This document shows positions 10,179 to 20,244 of a DNA stretch of 64,000 nucleotides, piece after piece. The position numbers were made by a program, and so were the translations under genes. This DNA comes from Candidatus Gastranaerophilales bacterium (GTDB lineage Bacteria > Cyanobacteriota > Vampirovibrionia > Gastranaerophilales > Gastranaerophilaceae), in contig CANQRH010000007.1 of NCBI GenBank assembly GCA_947626225.1, forward strand, positions 1 to 64,000. The letters run 5' to 3'. The notes beneath the pieces are model-generated. The model made no database searches. It saw nothing but the letters and a program-made list of their open reading frames with translations, and was not told the DNA's origin. Every line of letters starts with the position of its first letter. The stretch's first letter is position 1.

Positions 10179-10816
10179 TGGAAGAAGAATTAAAAAGACC
10201 TTCACATATAAGCTATAAGGAATATCAAAGGAAAATTAACAAAAAACCGAATGAAGGAATAGCGATTTTTGTGTCGGCGTTTTTTATACTTTTACTGCTG
10301 TTTCTCGGCATAGCAAAACAAATTTCACCGGAAATTGACGTGAATATCAGCGATGAAAGTGATTCAACTGAAAAATCATCAATTGATGATCGTCTGAAAC
10401 TTATTCAAATGGAAGATGAAGACAAAATGTTTGCTCCCGAACTTGATGAAAAAGTTGTTATTCCCGAAAATAAAAATGAAACAGTAAATGAAGAAGAAAA
10501 TACCGCAGAGGCGGAAGAACCCGTTAAACCCGCTGTTGAATCCGCTTCACCCAAACCCGAAACCACGGCCTCGCCCGAACCTGTTCAAAAACCCGTTACG
10601 GCAAAAGTTGTTGTCGGATATTATACAACCAAAGATCAGGCTGAAGTCGCAAAAGGGATTATCTCAGAATCGGGTTTAAATATTTCTCCCTTTGTCAGAA
10701 GTATCGGCGGTGCCTATACAATTCAAATAGGCTCGTATTCTTCCAGAGAAAAGGCTCAATCGGTCGCTAATGAGCTTTTGCGCAATAATTATCCCGCAAG
10801 GATAATTATGGAATAG
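10178..10816 (+). CDS. SPOR-domain membrane protein
   Basis: Single TM then acidic/proline linker, C-terminal VGYYTTKDQAEVAKG..YTIQIGSYSSREKAQSVANELL. Confidence 0.8.
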   Translation: MEEELKRPSHISYKEYQRKINKKPNEGIAIFVSAFFILLLLFLGIAKQISPEIDVNISDESDSTEKSSIDDRLKLIQMEDEDKMFAPELDEKVVIPENKNETVNEEENTAEAEEPVKPAVESASPKPETTASPEPVQKPVTAKVVVGYYTTKDQAEVAKGIISESGLNISPFVRSIGGAYTIQIGSYSSREKAQSVANELLRNNYPARIIME

Positions 10817-10875
10817 TACCTTGTTGACTGTTTTTATATCTTATGCTATTATTCAATTGAAATGGAGATACAGTT

Positions 10876-11541
10876 ATGAAAAAGTTATTTGCAATATCCG
10901 CATTAATTATTGGTCTTTTGTCAGGAACAGCATTTGCTAAGACTGTACCTGTTCAGACATTACAGGATTTTTCTTTGGAAAATCCGCCTCAAACTTTGCT
11001 GATTAAAATTCTTTCCAATATTCGTCTGAATAAGGATATTATGCTTCATGAAGGCTTTTATGTCCTCGGACAAATACAGGCTTCTCAGGACAGCGGTTTT
11101 ATCTTTATGCCTGTGAAGTATCAAAACTTCCATAATGAAGTGTTTGAAGTTCAGGGAAATTATCCCGCAAAATTTGTAGAAGTACTTGAAAATTCCGATA
11201 AGAAAGCAAAAGGTCAGGTAAACAAAGATTCAAAAATCCTGTTTGACTTTGTTATTGCCGATGAACAACAAGATGATTCCATCGGAGAAAGATTTAAAGA
11301 TGCCGATGCAACAAGAGGAATTTCGGCAATCGTTAATAAATCCGAAATGGTAATCTATGATGATACCATTCCTGCGACAATGAGAAATTTCCCGGGAATT
11401 AAATTAAATTCATTTGATAACGGAAGTAATTTCAATATTCCCAAAAAATTGATAATTGATTACTCTCCGAAAGAAATCAATATTAACTCTTTGAAAGAAA
11501 CACCGGAAATTCAAGAACCGGCAGAACAACCTGCACAATAA
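10876..11541 (+). CDS. Exported hypothetical protein
   Basis: Signal peptide MKKLFAISALIIGLLSGTAFA. Confidence 0.65.
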   Translation: MKKLFAISALIIGLLSGTAFAKTVPVQTLQDFSLENPPQTLLIKILSNIRLNKDIMLHEGFYVLGQIQASQDSGFIFMPVKYQNFHNEVFEVQGNYPAKFVEVLENSDKKAKGQVNKDSKILFDFVIADEQQDDSIGERFKDADATRGISAIVNKSEMVIYDDTIPATMRNFPGIKLNSFDNGSNFNIPKKLIIDYSPKEININSLKETPEIQEPAEQPAQ

Positions 11542-11583
11542 AAAACATCAGCAGAAAAATGATTAATATATAAAAAGCCGTTG

Positions 11584-11727
11584 TTAAACTTTTACAGCGG
11601 CTTTTAATTTGCCGTCACCAGTCAAAATTATTTCGGTATCTTTACCGTTTTCACTTATTACCAGACGTGTTTTTTCGACATTGTCCTCAACAAAACGGGT
11701 GATTTCTTTAATCTTCAAATCGTTCAT
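11584..11727 (-). CDS. 47-aa small protein resembling an orphan AccB N-terminal segment
   Basis: MNDLKIKEITRFVEDNVEKTRLVISENGKDTEIILTGDGKLKAAVKV; RBS-like aaaggg upstream; not in ORF track (short). Confidence 0.55.
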   Translation of the reverse strand: MNDLKIKEITRFVEDNVEKTRLVISENGKDTEIILTGDGKLKAAVKV

Positions 11728-11901
11728 GTAAAAATCCCTTTCGTATTATTATAATAACAGATTTTTGAGGAATTTCAACCCTCTTGAGAATTATAAAACG
11801 TGAACAAAAATTTTTTTGCCATCAATAATATTTATACGGATTATTACAGACAAATAAAAAAGACCGATTTTTATCGGTCTTTTTCTTAATCAGTTTGCTT
11901 A

Positions 11902-12765
11902 TCAGCCTTTAATCTGGCTCATAACTTCATCCGCAAAGTTTTCTTGACGTTTTTCCAAGCCTTCGCCAAGCATATATCTTGTGAAAGCCTTAACTTCAAG
12001 TTTTCCTTCAATCAGTTGTCCGACAGTAATATCGGGATTTTTGATGAACGGTTGTTCAAGAAGAACTTTACCTGCAAGAAGTTTGTTTACTCTGCCTTCA
12101 ACGATTTTTCCTCTGATTTGTTCAGGTTTTTTGAGCAAATCTTCTTTACCCATTTCGATTTCGGTTTCATGGTCGATTACCGATTGGGGAATTTCATCTC
12201 TTTTGATAAATTCGGGTGCGGAAGATGCGATATGAAGGCATATATCATTCATAAGTTCATCATCTTTTTTATCCGTTTGAATAAGAACGCCGATTTTACC
12301 GTTGTGTACGTAAGATGCGGTATTTCCTTCATAACGGACAAATCTTCTGAAAGTAATTTTTTCGCCGATAGAAGCGATTTTTTCTTTAATTACTTCCGAA
12401 ATAACTTTACCGCATTTCGGGCAGTTGTAGTTTAGCAAAGCATCCGTATCAGCGGGGTTTGTTTCGGCAACAACATCCGCAAGGCAGGAAGTCAATTCTT
12501 TAAATTCTTCATTTTTTGCAACGAAGTCTGTTTCACAGTTGACTTCAACTAATGCACCGCAGTTGTCTTTTACGGAAGCTGCAACAAGTCCTTCGGCAGC
12601 GATTCTGCCCATTTTTTTGTCGGCAGAAGCGATACCTTTTTGACGAAGTACGTCCATTGCTTTTTCCATATCACCGTCGGTTTCAACGAGTGCTTTTTTT
12701 GCATCCATCATACCGGCGCCGGTTTTGTCACGGAGTTCTTTTACCATTTGAGCTGTAATATTCAT
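11902..12765 (-). CDS. tsf: Elongation factor Ts
   Basis: VKELRDKTGAGMMDAKKALVETDGD. Confidence 0.95.
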   Translation of the reverse strand: MNITAQMVKELRDKTGAGMMDAKKALVETDGDMEKAMDVLRQKGIASADKKMGRIAAEGLVAASVKDNCGALVEVNCETDFVAKNEEFKELTSCLADVVAETNPADTDALLNYNCPKCGKVISEVIKEKIASIGEKITFRRFVRYEGNTASYVHNGKIGVLIQTDKKDDELMNDICLHIASSAPEFIKRDEIPQSVIDHETEIEMGKEDLLKKPEQIRGKIVEGRVNKLLAGKVLLEQPFIKNPDITVGQLIEGKLEVKAFTRYMLGEGLEKRQENFADEVMSQIKG

Positions 12766-12787
12766 TATAATTTCTCCTTATAAACGT

Positions 12788-13576
12788 CTATTCTTCAGTA
12801 GTTTCTTCTTTAACTTCTTCTTCGGCTTTCACTTCAACGCCTGCATCTTCAGCTTTTACGGCTTCAATTTTTTTAGCGTTGGCATTAGCTTCACGAAGTT
12901 GTTTTCCTTCAAGAACAGCGTCAGCCAATTTTGAAGTAATCAATTTGATAGAACGAATAGCATCATCGTTTCCGGGAATAATATAGTTGATACCGTCAGG
13001 ATCCGCATTTGTATCTGCAAGACAGATTACGGGAATATTTAATTTGTTTGCTTCCTGAATTGCGATATCTTCTTTTTTCTGGTCAACGATGTAGATAAGA
13101 TCGGGCAATCCTCTCATATCTTTGATACCGCCGAGAGTTTTGCTCAATTTAGAGAGTTCTCTGTTCAATTTTGCGATTTCTTTTTTCGGCAGTTTTTCTG
13201 CATGTCCGGAATTGATAAAGTCTTCCAATTCTCTTAATTTGTTAACACGACCTCTGATTGTTTCAAAGTTTGTCAGCATACCGCCGAGCCAGCGTCTGTT
13301 AATGTAATAAGCTCCCGATCTTTGAGCTTCTTCCGCTACAACTTCGGCAGCCTGTTTTTTTGTTCCGACAAAAAGAACATTTTTTCCTCTTGCCGCAAAT
13401 TCTCTTACTACAGCGTAAGCTTCATCGAGTAAATCGGTTGTTTTACGTAAATCCAATACATAAATACCGTTTCTTGCACCGTAAATATACGGTTTCATTT
13501 TGGGGTTCCATCTTTGGGTTTGGTGTCCGAAATGTACACCTGCTTCCAAAAGTTCAATCATAGATGCTGTTGGCAT
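12788..13576 (-). CDS. rpsB: 30S ribosomal protein S2
   Basis: [35 protein letters not shown]. Confidence 0.95.
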   Translation of the reverse strand: MPTASMIELLEAGVHFGHQTQRWNPKMKPYIYGARNGIYVLDLRKTTDLLDEAYAVVREFAARGKNVLFVGTKKQAAEVVAEEAQRSGAYYINRRWLGGMLTNFETIRGRVNKLRELEDFINSGHAEKLPKKEIAKLNRELSKLSKTLGGIKDMRGLPDLIYIVDQKKEDIAIQEANKLNIPVICLADTNADPDGINYIIPGNDDAIRSIKLITSKLADAVLEGKQLREANANAKKIEAVKAEDAGVEVKAEEEVKEETTEE

Positions 13577-13808
13577 CGGTTTTTCTCCTTTTTTTTACTT
13601 GTTGTACTACGGGCTATACCGTCTCATTCCTAAGAACTAGGGCGAACCTATCAGACCAGTGTAACCGATTTAATAATAATATAAACATGCTCATTTGCAA
13701 ACAAGTATTTAGATTTATTACGCAAAAAAAACGGACATTTCGCAAACGAAAAGTCCGGCATTTCATTTCTGAAACAAAAAGGATTTACATTAAACCTATC
13801 CCAAATCC

Positions 13809-14342
13809 CTAGTACTCTATGCCTTGTCTTGCCATTACACCGATATCAAAGTAGTGTTTAATGGGCTTCATTTCGGTAACGAGATGTGCCATTGCTTTGA
13901 GTTCCGGGTGTGCGTAGCGTCCGGTTAATACGATTTCAAGATTTTCGGGTTTGTGCAGTAGCACATCTTTTACGTCCGAAACTTTAATCATATTCATAGC
14001 AGTACAAATATTAATTTCGTCAAGAATTATCAATTGATATTCTCCCGAATTAATAGCTTTTTTAGCGTATTCCCATCCTCTTTTGGCTTCTTTAAAGTCT
14101 TCCATACACACATTGTGAGAATAGCAGACTCTGTCCATGCCGAACTGAACAACATCCAGATTAGGCAAAAATTTGGACGATGAAACGATTTCGCCGTAGG
14201 AGGTAGCGCTGTCGCCTTTAGTAAATTGGATAATCAAAACTTTCCAGCCATGACCGAGTGCTCTGAGAGCCAATCCTAATGATGCGGTTGTTTTACCCTT
14301 TCCGTCACCTGTATAAATTTGAATATACCCATGTTCTAACAC
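13809..14342 (-). CDS. Cob(I)alamin adenosyltransferase (CobO/BtuR type)
   Basis: YTGDGKGKTTASLGLALRALGHG P-loop; LDEIN..LTGR.AHPEL. Confidence 0.88.
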   Translation of the reverse strand: MLEHGYIQIYTGDGKGKTTASLGLALRALGHGWKVLIIQFTKGDSATSYGEIVSSSKFLPNLDVVQFGMDRVCYSHNVCMEDFKEAKRGWEYAKKAINSGEYQLIILDEINICTAMNMIKVSDVKDVLLHKPENLEIVLTGRYAHPELKAMAHLVTEMKPIKHYFDIGVMARQGIEY

Positions 14343-14896
14343 GACTCACTACCTCCAAAACTTTTGTTTGCTCTCTATCCTCATTTTAACGTATTGACTC
14401 AAAAGTTTAATCGTTCCAAGGATGGATAAATTCCTAGGGCAAAAGATGTATCCCCCAAGACGTATTTCCATAATATGACAAAACAAAAAAAAATAAATAA
14501 TTTGATATCGTGCCATGCCAATCTTTTTACAATTAATTTTTATCAAAACCTTAAAATCACTAATTTGATTGAATTTTGACTAAAAAAATTTTTTGAGAAA
14601 AAATTTACTTAATTTTTGTAAAATAAATGTTAAAAACTCTTGCAAAACCCGAAAGTATTCATGCCATGGCTTTTTTGGAATGAAAATGAATTGTAAATGT
14701 TGTTAATAGTTATAGATATTGAAAAACTATAATAGTTTATACCGAAATTTAAAATTAAAATTTTTCCGTGAAAAATACGGAAATTTTTTTTAGCAGCACC
14801 GATGTAAACTTTTGTAACAATATTTGTACATGACTGAAATTTTCGGATTATAAAACCGTTTACATGTTTAAGAGTATAAAAAAGAGAGAGTACTAC

Positions 14897-16555
14897 ATGG
14901 CACCAGGATTAACACAAGTTAAAGTTCCTACAAATAATACCTTCGGTACTGCGGCTCAAAAAATGAGTTCACAGCCCGGAAGGACAACCATGTATTCATC
15001 TTCCAGAGGGAATACTCAAGTCGGTATGCTATTCGGAAGAAATACTACTCAAAGAACTTTCGGACAATCTTTCGGTATAACTGCTCAACGTTCTACTACA
15101 GGTTTTGAAAAAGCTGATTATTCATTTGTCAGAGATTTGAATGCATCTACTCCGCCTTTGTTCAAACAAGACTTATACGGCGGTTTTGATATGGGTATTC
15201 ATAATTGTAATCACGACAACAAAATGAGTACTTTTGAAAAAGTCGCAATGGGTATGGCTTTACTTAACGCAATTTTGCCGACTGTTTCAGATGCCGTCAG
15301 CACAATAAAATCGACAAAAGGTACATCTTCTGCCGAGGATGCGGGATTTAATTTTGATTCGGCTAAGTTTGAAATGACAAAAGAACTTTCTCAAGCAACA
15401 ACATTCGGTAAGATTAATAATGTTGAAGCCAAAGCTAATGAAAAATTGAATAATTTCCAAGAGAATTACTCCAAATCGGGACAAGATACAATCACGGGTA
15501 TAAATGATCTAATCGGTAAAACTCCGGGATTGCAAGATGCAGATGTATCTCTCGATACATCAAAACTGGCTTTAAGCAATTTGAACATAAATCCTGATGA
15601 TTTATCATCACTTGATGAGGCGGCAAAAACTATAAATAAAGATCTTGCTAAAGTTGATGAATTTATTACAAAAGATATTAAAGATGGTATAGATAAATGT
15701 ACAACCAAGAGCGGAGAACTTTCTCAGCAAATCGGTACGTTAGAGTCTCGGAAACAGGCTGCGCAAGCTGCGGAAGCTACTGGCGGAGCCCCATCTCCTT
15801 CTTCTGATGAAATTCAAAAACAAATTAGTGAATTAAAAGAACAAAAAAATAAAATTGACACTGCAAGAAAAGAACTTGAAGGCAATATTACAAAAGCAGC
15901 TAATGATTTAAAAACTGAACTTCAAAAACAACAAACAACACTCGGAGATATTAAAGAGGTTAAATCGGAACTTGCCGATAAAAAATATGAAGTTGCAAAA
16001 GACAATGATAAAGAAATTTCTTCAAACAAAAAGAAAATGGATAAATTAAATGATGAAATTAAACAGCTTCAAACCGAAGCAAAGAATGATCCTAAAAAAG
16101 CAGATAAACTCAAAGGCAAAATGGATGAATTTAACGGATTGGTAAAAGAAATGTCCGCACTGAAAGATTCGTTAAAGGATATGAACGATGTAACGTCATT
16201 TACAAACAGTAAAGGAAAAACGCATACAATGACTAATACCTCCATAGATCCTAAATATTTTGAAGTTAAAACACCATCTGCCGGTTCCGGTAGAGATATT
16301 AAAGCAGGAGGTGCGGCAGATGAGACTGTCGGACAACAAAACTCCAGAGTTATGACCAACCTTAGTGATTGTAAACAAGCAGGTGATACAATTAAAATAG
16401 GTAAGGGTTCGTATGTCTTAAGTGCTGACGGAATGTTTATTTCCGATCACGGAGATAAATTTTCAAGAGATGAACTGCAGAGAATAGCATATAATGATAC
16501 TTCCAATCCTAATCAGCCAATACACGGATTTAACAACTTCGGATTGAATGCTTAA
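14897..16555 (+). CDS. Hypothetical coiled-coil protein
   Basis: Long ORF; start at MAPG (14897) more likely than 14864. Confidence 0.6.
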   Translation: MAPGLTQVKVPTNNTFGTAAQKMSSQPGRTTMYSSSRGNTQVGMLFGRNTTQRTFGQSFGITAQRSTTGFEKADYSFVRDLNASTPPLFKQDLYGGFDMGIHNCNHDNKMSTFEKVAMGMALLNAILPTVSDAVSTIKSTKGTSSAEDAGFNFDSAKFEMTKELSQATTFGKINNVEAKANEKLNNFQENYSKSGQDTITGINDLIGKTPGLQDADVSLDTSKLALSNLNINPDDLSSLDEAAKTINKDLAKVDEFITKDIKDGIDKCTTKSGELSQQIGTLESRKQAAQAAEATGGAPSPSSDEIQKQISELKEQKNKIDTARKELEGNITKAANDLKTELQKQQTTLGDIKEVKSELADKKYEVAKDNDKEISSNKKKMDKLNDEIKQLQTEAKNDPKKADKLKGKMDEFNGLVKEMSALKDSLKDMNDVTSFTNSKGKTHTMTNTSIDPKYFEVKTPSAGSGRDIKAGGAADETVGQQNSRVMTNLSDCKQAGDTIKIGKGSYVLSADGMFISDHGDKFSRDELQRIAYNDTSNPNQPIHGFNNFGLNA

Positions 16556-16624
16556 AATATTTTTACATTAACTTTACTTTTTGTATTATTTAGTTTAGAA
16601 TTAATAAGCAGACAGTATTGTCGT

Positions 16625-16658
16625 AAAAAAGAACGGGACTCCTCGTTCTTTTTTTAAT
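16625..16658 (+). terminator. Hairpin aaaaagaacg ggactcct cgttcttttt
   Basis: Perfect stem plus T tract. Confidence 0.75.
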
Positions 16659-16675
16659 TAATACGAAAGGATAAG

Positions 16676-17158
16676 ATGAAACAGGATATCAACAGGCATG
16701 AAGTGCTCGAGAAAATTACGCCGATTATTGAGAATACGGCTATGAGATTCGGCTATATACCTATTGAAATTGAGTTTATCAAAGAAAATCACAGATGGTT
16801 TTTGAGAATTTATCTTTATTCAAAAGAAAAAGATGTTACGCTTGATGATTGTGAAAACGTAACACGAAGCTTGTCTGATTTTCTTGATGAACTTATTCCC
16901 GTTAAATATTATCTTGAAGTTTCATCACCCGGTTTGGAAAGGAAATTCAAATCCGAAAAAGAATTTGTTATCTTCAACGGAAGAAGAATCAGCTTAAAGT
17001 TGAAAAATCCGCTTGAAGGAGAAACAGAAAAAATCTTTAAAGGCGAGATTTTGGATTTTGATGAAAAAGAAGGGTTGAAGTTTTTCCGCTTCGATGACGG
17101 ACAAGAACTTTTAATTCCGCGTGACAATATTCAGTCAGCAAAATTGTACATTGATTAA
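16676..17158 (+). CDS. rimP: Ribosome maturation factor RimP
   Basis: YLEVSSPGLERKF motif; upstream of nusA. Confidence 0.9.
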   Translation: MKQDINRHEVLEKITPIIENTAMRFGYIPIEIEFIKENHRWFLRIYLYSKEKDVTLDDCENVTRSLSDFLDELIPVKYYLEVSSPGLERKFKSEKEFVIFNGRRISLKLKNPLEGETEKIFKGEILDFDEKEGLKFFRFDDGQELLIPRDNIQSAKLYID

Positions 17159-17160
17159 GT

Positions 17161-17370
17161 AAGTTATTAAGTTATTAAGTTACTAGGTTATTAAGTTCTT
17201 TACGGTGCTTCGCACGGAAAATAGAAGTTAATAAGAGTTATTAGGTTACTAAGTTACTAGGTTATTAAGTTCTTTACGGTGCTTCGCACGGAAAATAGAA
17301 GTTAATAAGAGTTATTGGGTTACTAAGTTACTAAGTTACTAGGTTATTAAGTTCGTTTCGGTGCTTGTAA
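17161..17370 (+). repeat. Array of 74-bp repeats (two full plus diverged third) built of gttaYtaR heptad/octad units and a gcttcgc hairpin
   Basis: gttactaggttattaagttc recurs at 17179, 17253 and 17335. Confidence 0.9.
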
Positions 17371-17404
17371 GTTTACTTGAGTGATATAAAAGAAAGGTAA
17401 TAAA

Positions 17405-17758
17405 ATGCAGTACAAAGATATGGAAGTTTGGAAGCAGTCAATGGAGCTTTGTTTTAAAATTTATAGTATGACTGATAATTTTCCTAAAAATGAAATATTT
17501 GGATTAACATCACAGATGCGTCGTTGTGCTATTTCAATACCTTCAAATATTGCGGAAGGAAGTAACAGATATTCCGATAAAGAAACTTTAAGGTTTATTT
17601 ATATTGCACAAGGTTCTCTTGCGGAACTGGAAACTCAGATTTTAATATCGCAACGTCTGGGGTATATAAATGATTTAAATGAAATAAATGAACAAGTTAG
17701 TAAAATCAGTGCATTATTAACAGGTTTAAGAAAATATTTTGAAAAAAAGGATATTTAA
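17405..17758 (+). CDS. Four-helix bundle protein, S23/TIGR02436-like
   Basis: DMEVWKQSMELCFKIY...PKNEIFGLTSQMRRCAISIPSNIAEGSNR. Confidence 0.88.
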   Translation: MQYKDMEVWKQSMELCFKIYSMTDNFPKNEIFGLTSQMRRCAISIPSNIAEGSNRYSDKETLRFIYIAQGSLAELETQILISQRLGYINDLNEINEQVSKISALLTGLRKYFEKKDI

Positions 17759-17789
17759 TGTGATATAAATAGATTTAATAAAACTAACA

Positions 17790-18010
17790 AAAAAAAATAT
17801 CGTTTGCGAAGCAAAACCTAAACGAACTTAATAACTTAGTAACTTAATAACCTAATAACTAACAAAAAAAATATCGTTTGCGAAGCGAAACCTAAACGAA
17901 CTTAATAACTCAGTAACTTAATAACTTAGTAACTAACTAAAAAAAATATCGTTTGCGAAGCAAACCAAAACGAACTTAATAACTTAATAACTTAGTAACC
18001 TAATAACTTA
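17790..18010 (-). repeat. Array of ~74-75-bp repeats, inverted relative to 17161-17370
   Basis: atatcgtttgcgaagc recurs at 17797, 17871 and 17946, each followed by gaacttaataactYagtaacttaataac. Confidence 0.9.
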
Positions 18011-18042
18011 TAAATATTACAAAAAAATGAAAGGATAAAAAA

Positions 18043-19272
18043 ATGATTAAAATCGGAACAGCACTTTTTGAAGCTTGCGAAGAACTGGAAAGAGAAAGAG
18101 GTATCTCTAAAGAAGTTCTTATCGCCTCACTTTGTGATGCAATGGTTGCCGCATACAAAAGACATATGAGAATTAAAGAAGCTACCAATATTGAAGCTAT
18201 ATTGGATGAACAATCCGGTGAAATCGGTGTTTTCAGAACAAAACTCGTTGTTGACAATGTTGAAGATGAGGATACTCAAATTACCCTCAAAGATGCTCAG
18301 GAAATCGTCGAAGATGTTGAAACGGGCGACGAAATTAAAATTGAAGTTACTCCCGAGCAGTTCGGACGTATTGCTGCGCAATCAGCCAAACAAGTTATAA
18401 CTCAGCGTATCAGAGAAGCTGAAAGAAATCTTGTTCTTAACGAATTTTTAGACAAAAAAGGCACTCTTACTACAGGTATTATCCAACGTGTTGAAAATCG
18501 CAACGTAATTGTTAATATCGGAAAAACAGATGCGATAATGCCTCAGAAAGAACAAATTCCCGGAGAATATTACAAACCCGGAAACAGAATCAGAGTCTTT
18601 GTTCTTAACGTAAAAGAAACAAACAGATTGCCTCAGGTTATAGTTTCTCATGCTCACGCGGAAATCGTCCGGGAACTTTTTGAACTTGAAGTTCCGGAAA
18701 TTGAAGACGGTATCGTTGAAATAAAATCTATTTCAAGAGAAGCCGGCTACAGAACAAAAATTGCCGTATGGTCTAACGATCCGGAAGTTGATTCCGTAGG
18801 TGCATGTATAGGCCCGCGCGGAAGCAGAATTCAAACAATAGTTTCCGAATTGAAAAACGAGAAAATTGATATTGTAAGATATTCCGAAGATCCCGTTGAA
18901 TATATCGTAAATGCTCTTTCTCCGGCAAGAGTTGTGTCAGTTGATATTCTCGCAAACGATGATTATGCTCAGGAAGCAATGGTTGTCGTTCCCGATGATC
19001 AGTTGAGCCTTGCAATCGGCAGAGAAGGTCAAAATGTCAGACTCGCTCATAAACTTACCGGATGGAAGATAGATATAAAGAGTGTTTCACAGATGGAAAA
19101 AGCCGAAAGCGAAAATATGGTTTCTTATGAGAATAATGAAGAAGATTATTCCGACGAAGAGGAAGTCGATGAACTTCAACAGGAAATCGAAGAAGAAATG
19201 AATCAACAAGTCGTTGATGAAGAAGATTTTCAACAGGAAGAAGAAACCGTTGAAGAAACGGAAGAAGAATAA
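18043..19272 (+). CDS. nusA: Transcription termination/antitermination factor NusA
   Basis: DPEVDSVGACIGPRGSRIQTIVSEL KH motif. Confidence 0.93.
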   Translation: MIKIGTALFEACEELERERGISKEVLIASLCDAMVAAYKRHMRIKEATNIEAILDEQSGEIGVFRTKLVVDNVEDEDTQITLKDAQEIVEDVETGDEIKIEVTPEQFGRIAAQSAKQVITQRIREAERNLVLNEFLDKKGTLTTGIIQRVENRNVIVNIGKTDAIMPQKEQIPGEYYKPGNRIRVFVLNVKETNRLPQVIVSHAHAEIVRELFELEVPEIEDGIVEIKSISREAGYRTKIAVWSNDPEVDSVGACIGPRGSRIQTIVSELKNEKIDIVRYSEDPVEYIVNALSPARVVSVDILANDDYAQEAMVVVPDDQLSLAIGREGQNVRLAHKLTGWKIDIKSVSQMEKAESENMVSYENNEEDYSDEEEVDELQQEIEEEMNQQVVDEEDFQQEEETVEETEEE

Positions 19273-19309
19273 AAAGGGGAGAATTTCTCCCCCTTTATGA
19301 GGACCATAA

Positions 19310-20110
19310 ATGAATTTACCGCAAAATTTTTTACCCGCAATGTTAATTACCCTTTTTGCCGGTCTTGCGACCGCAATCGGAGGAGGAATTGCTTTTGTTG
19401 TTAAAAGAAACAGCCTGAAAGCACTTTCCGTCGGATTGGGATTTTCGGCAGGAGTGATGATTTTCCTTTCATTCACCGATATGCTTCCCGAAGCGGATAA
19501 ACTTTTGTCGGTAAATTTCCCCTACAGTCATAACTGGATTACATATGCGGGATTTGTTATCGGACTGGTTATAGCTATTTTGATAGACTATTTTCTTCCC
19601 GATCATATTAATGAAGATGATGTGCTTCATCCCGATGAGCATGTTCATACCAATTACAAAATAAAACGTGCGGGATTGTTTACTGCAATTGCAATTTGCG
19701 TTCATAACTTTCCCGAAGGTATGGCAACATTTTTCACAACGACTCAAAATATAACCCTCGGGCTTTCCGTCGGACTGGCAATTGCTATACATAATATTCC
19801 TGAAGGCATTGCTGTCGCTCTGCCGATTTACCATGTTACGGGTAAAAAACGCTATGCAATGCTTTATGCGGCGCTTTCCGGAATATCGGAACCTATCGGA
19901 GCACTTGTCGGAATGTTTGTTTTCGGTTTATTTCTTCCTCAAATTCTTGTCGGCGCACTGATGAGTGCTGTTGCGGGAATTATGATTTACATATCTTTTG
20001 ATACTTTGCTTCCGCTGGCAAAAGAATACGGTGATTGGCACCAGTCGCTTATCGGAATTTTATCCGGTATACTTGTTTTGTGGTTTAGTTTAATTATTCT
20101 GGGTGCTTAA
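19310..20110 (+). CDS. ZIP family metal transporter (ZupT-like)
   Basis: HNFPEGMATF and HNIPEGIAVALP motifs. Confidence 0.9.
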   Translation: MNLPQNFLPAMLITLFAGLATAIGGGIAFVVKRNSLKALSVGLGFSAGVMIFLSFTDMLPEADKLLSVNFPYSHNWITYAGFVIGLVIAILIDYFLPDHINEDDVLHPDEHVHTNYKIKRAGLFTAIAICVHNFPEGMATFFTTTQNITLGLSVGLAIAIHNIPEGIAVALPIYHVTGKKRYAMLYAALSGISEPIGALVGMFVFGLFLPQILVGALMSAVAGIMIYISFDTLLPLAKEYGDWHQSLIGILSGILVLWFSLIILGA

Positions 20111-20244
20111 TCCATGTTTTCATGGATATATTTTTATGTGTATTTTTTTGGGGACTTTTCAAAATATTTAAACACGTTATACTGAAAATGTGGTTAAGGT
20201 TCACGCCCTTTAGACGGCAAAATTGTTTACCACGGGAGAAGTGT

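Noticed and set aside
11944-13812. Plus-strand ORFs opposite tsf/rpsB
   Set aside because: Antisense shadows of two certain housekeeping genes.
17405-17758. Diversity-generating retroelement accessory (Avd-like) with TR/VR pair
   Set aside because: No reverse transcriptase or adenine-biased template/variable repeat pair seen in the window; only the distant 4HB family link remains.
17161-18010. CRISPR array
   Set aside because: Repeats are contiguous ~74-bp tandem copies without unique spacers and no cas genes are visible.
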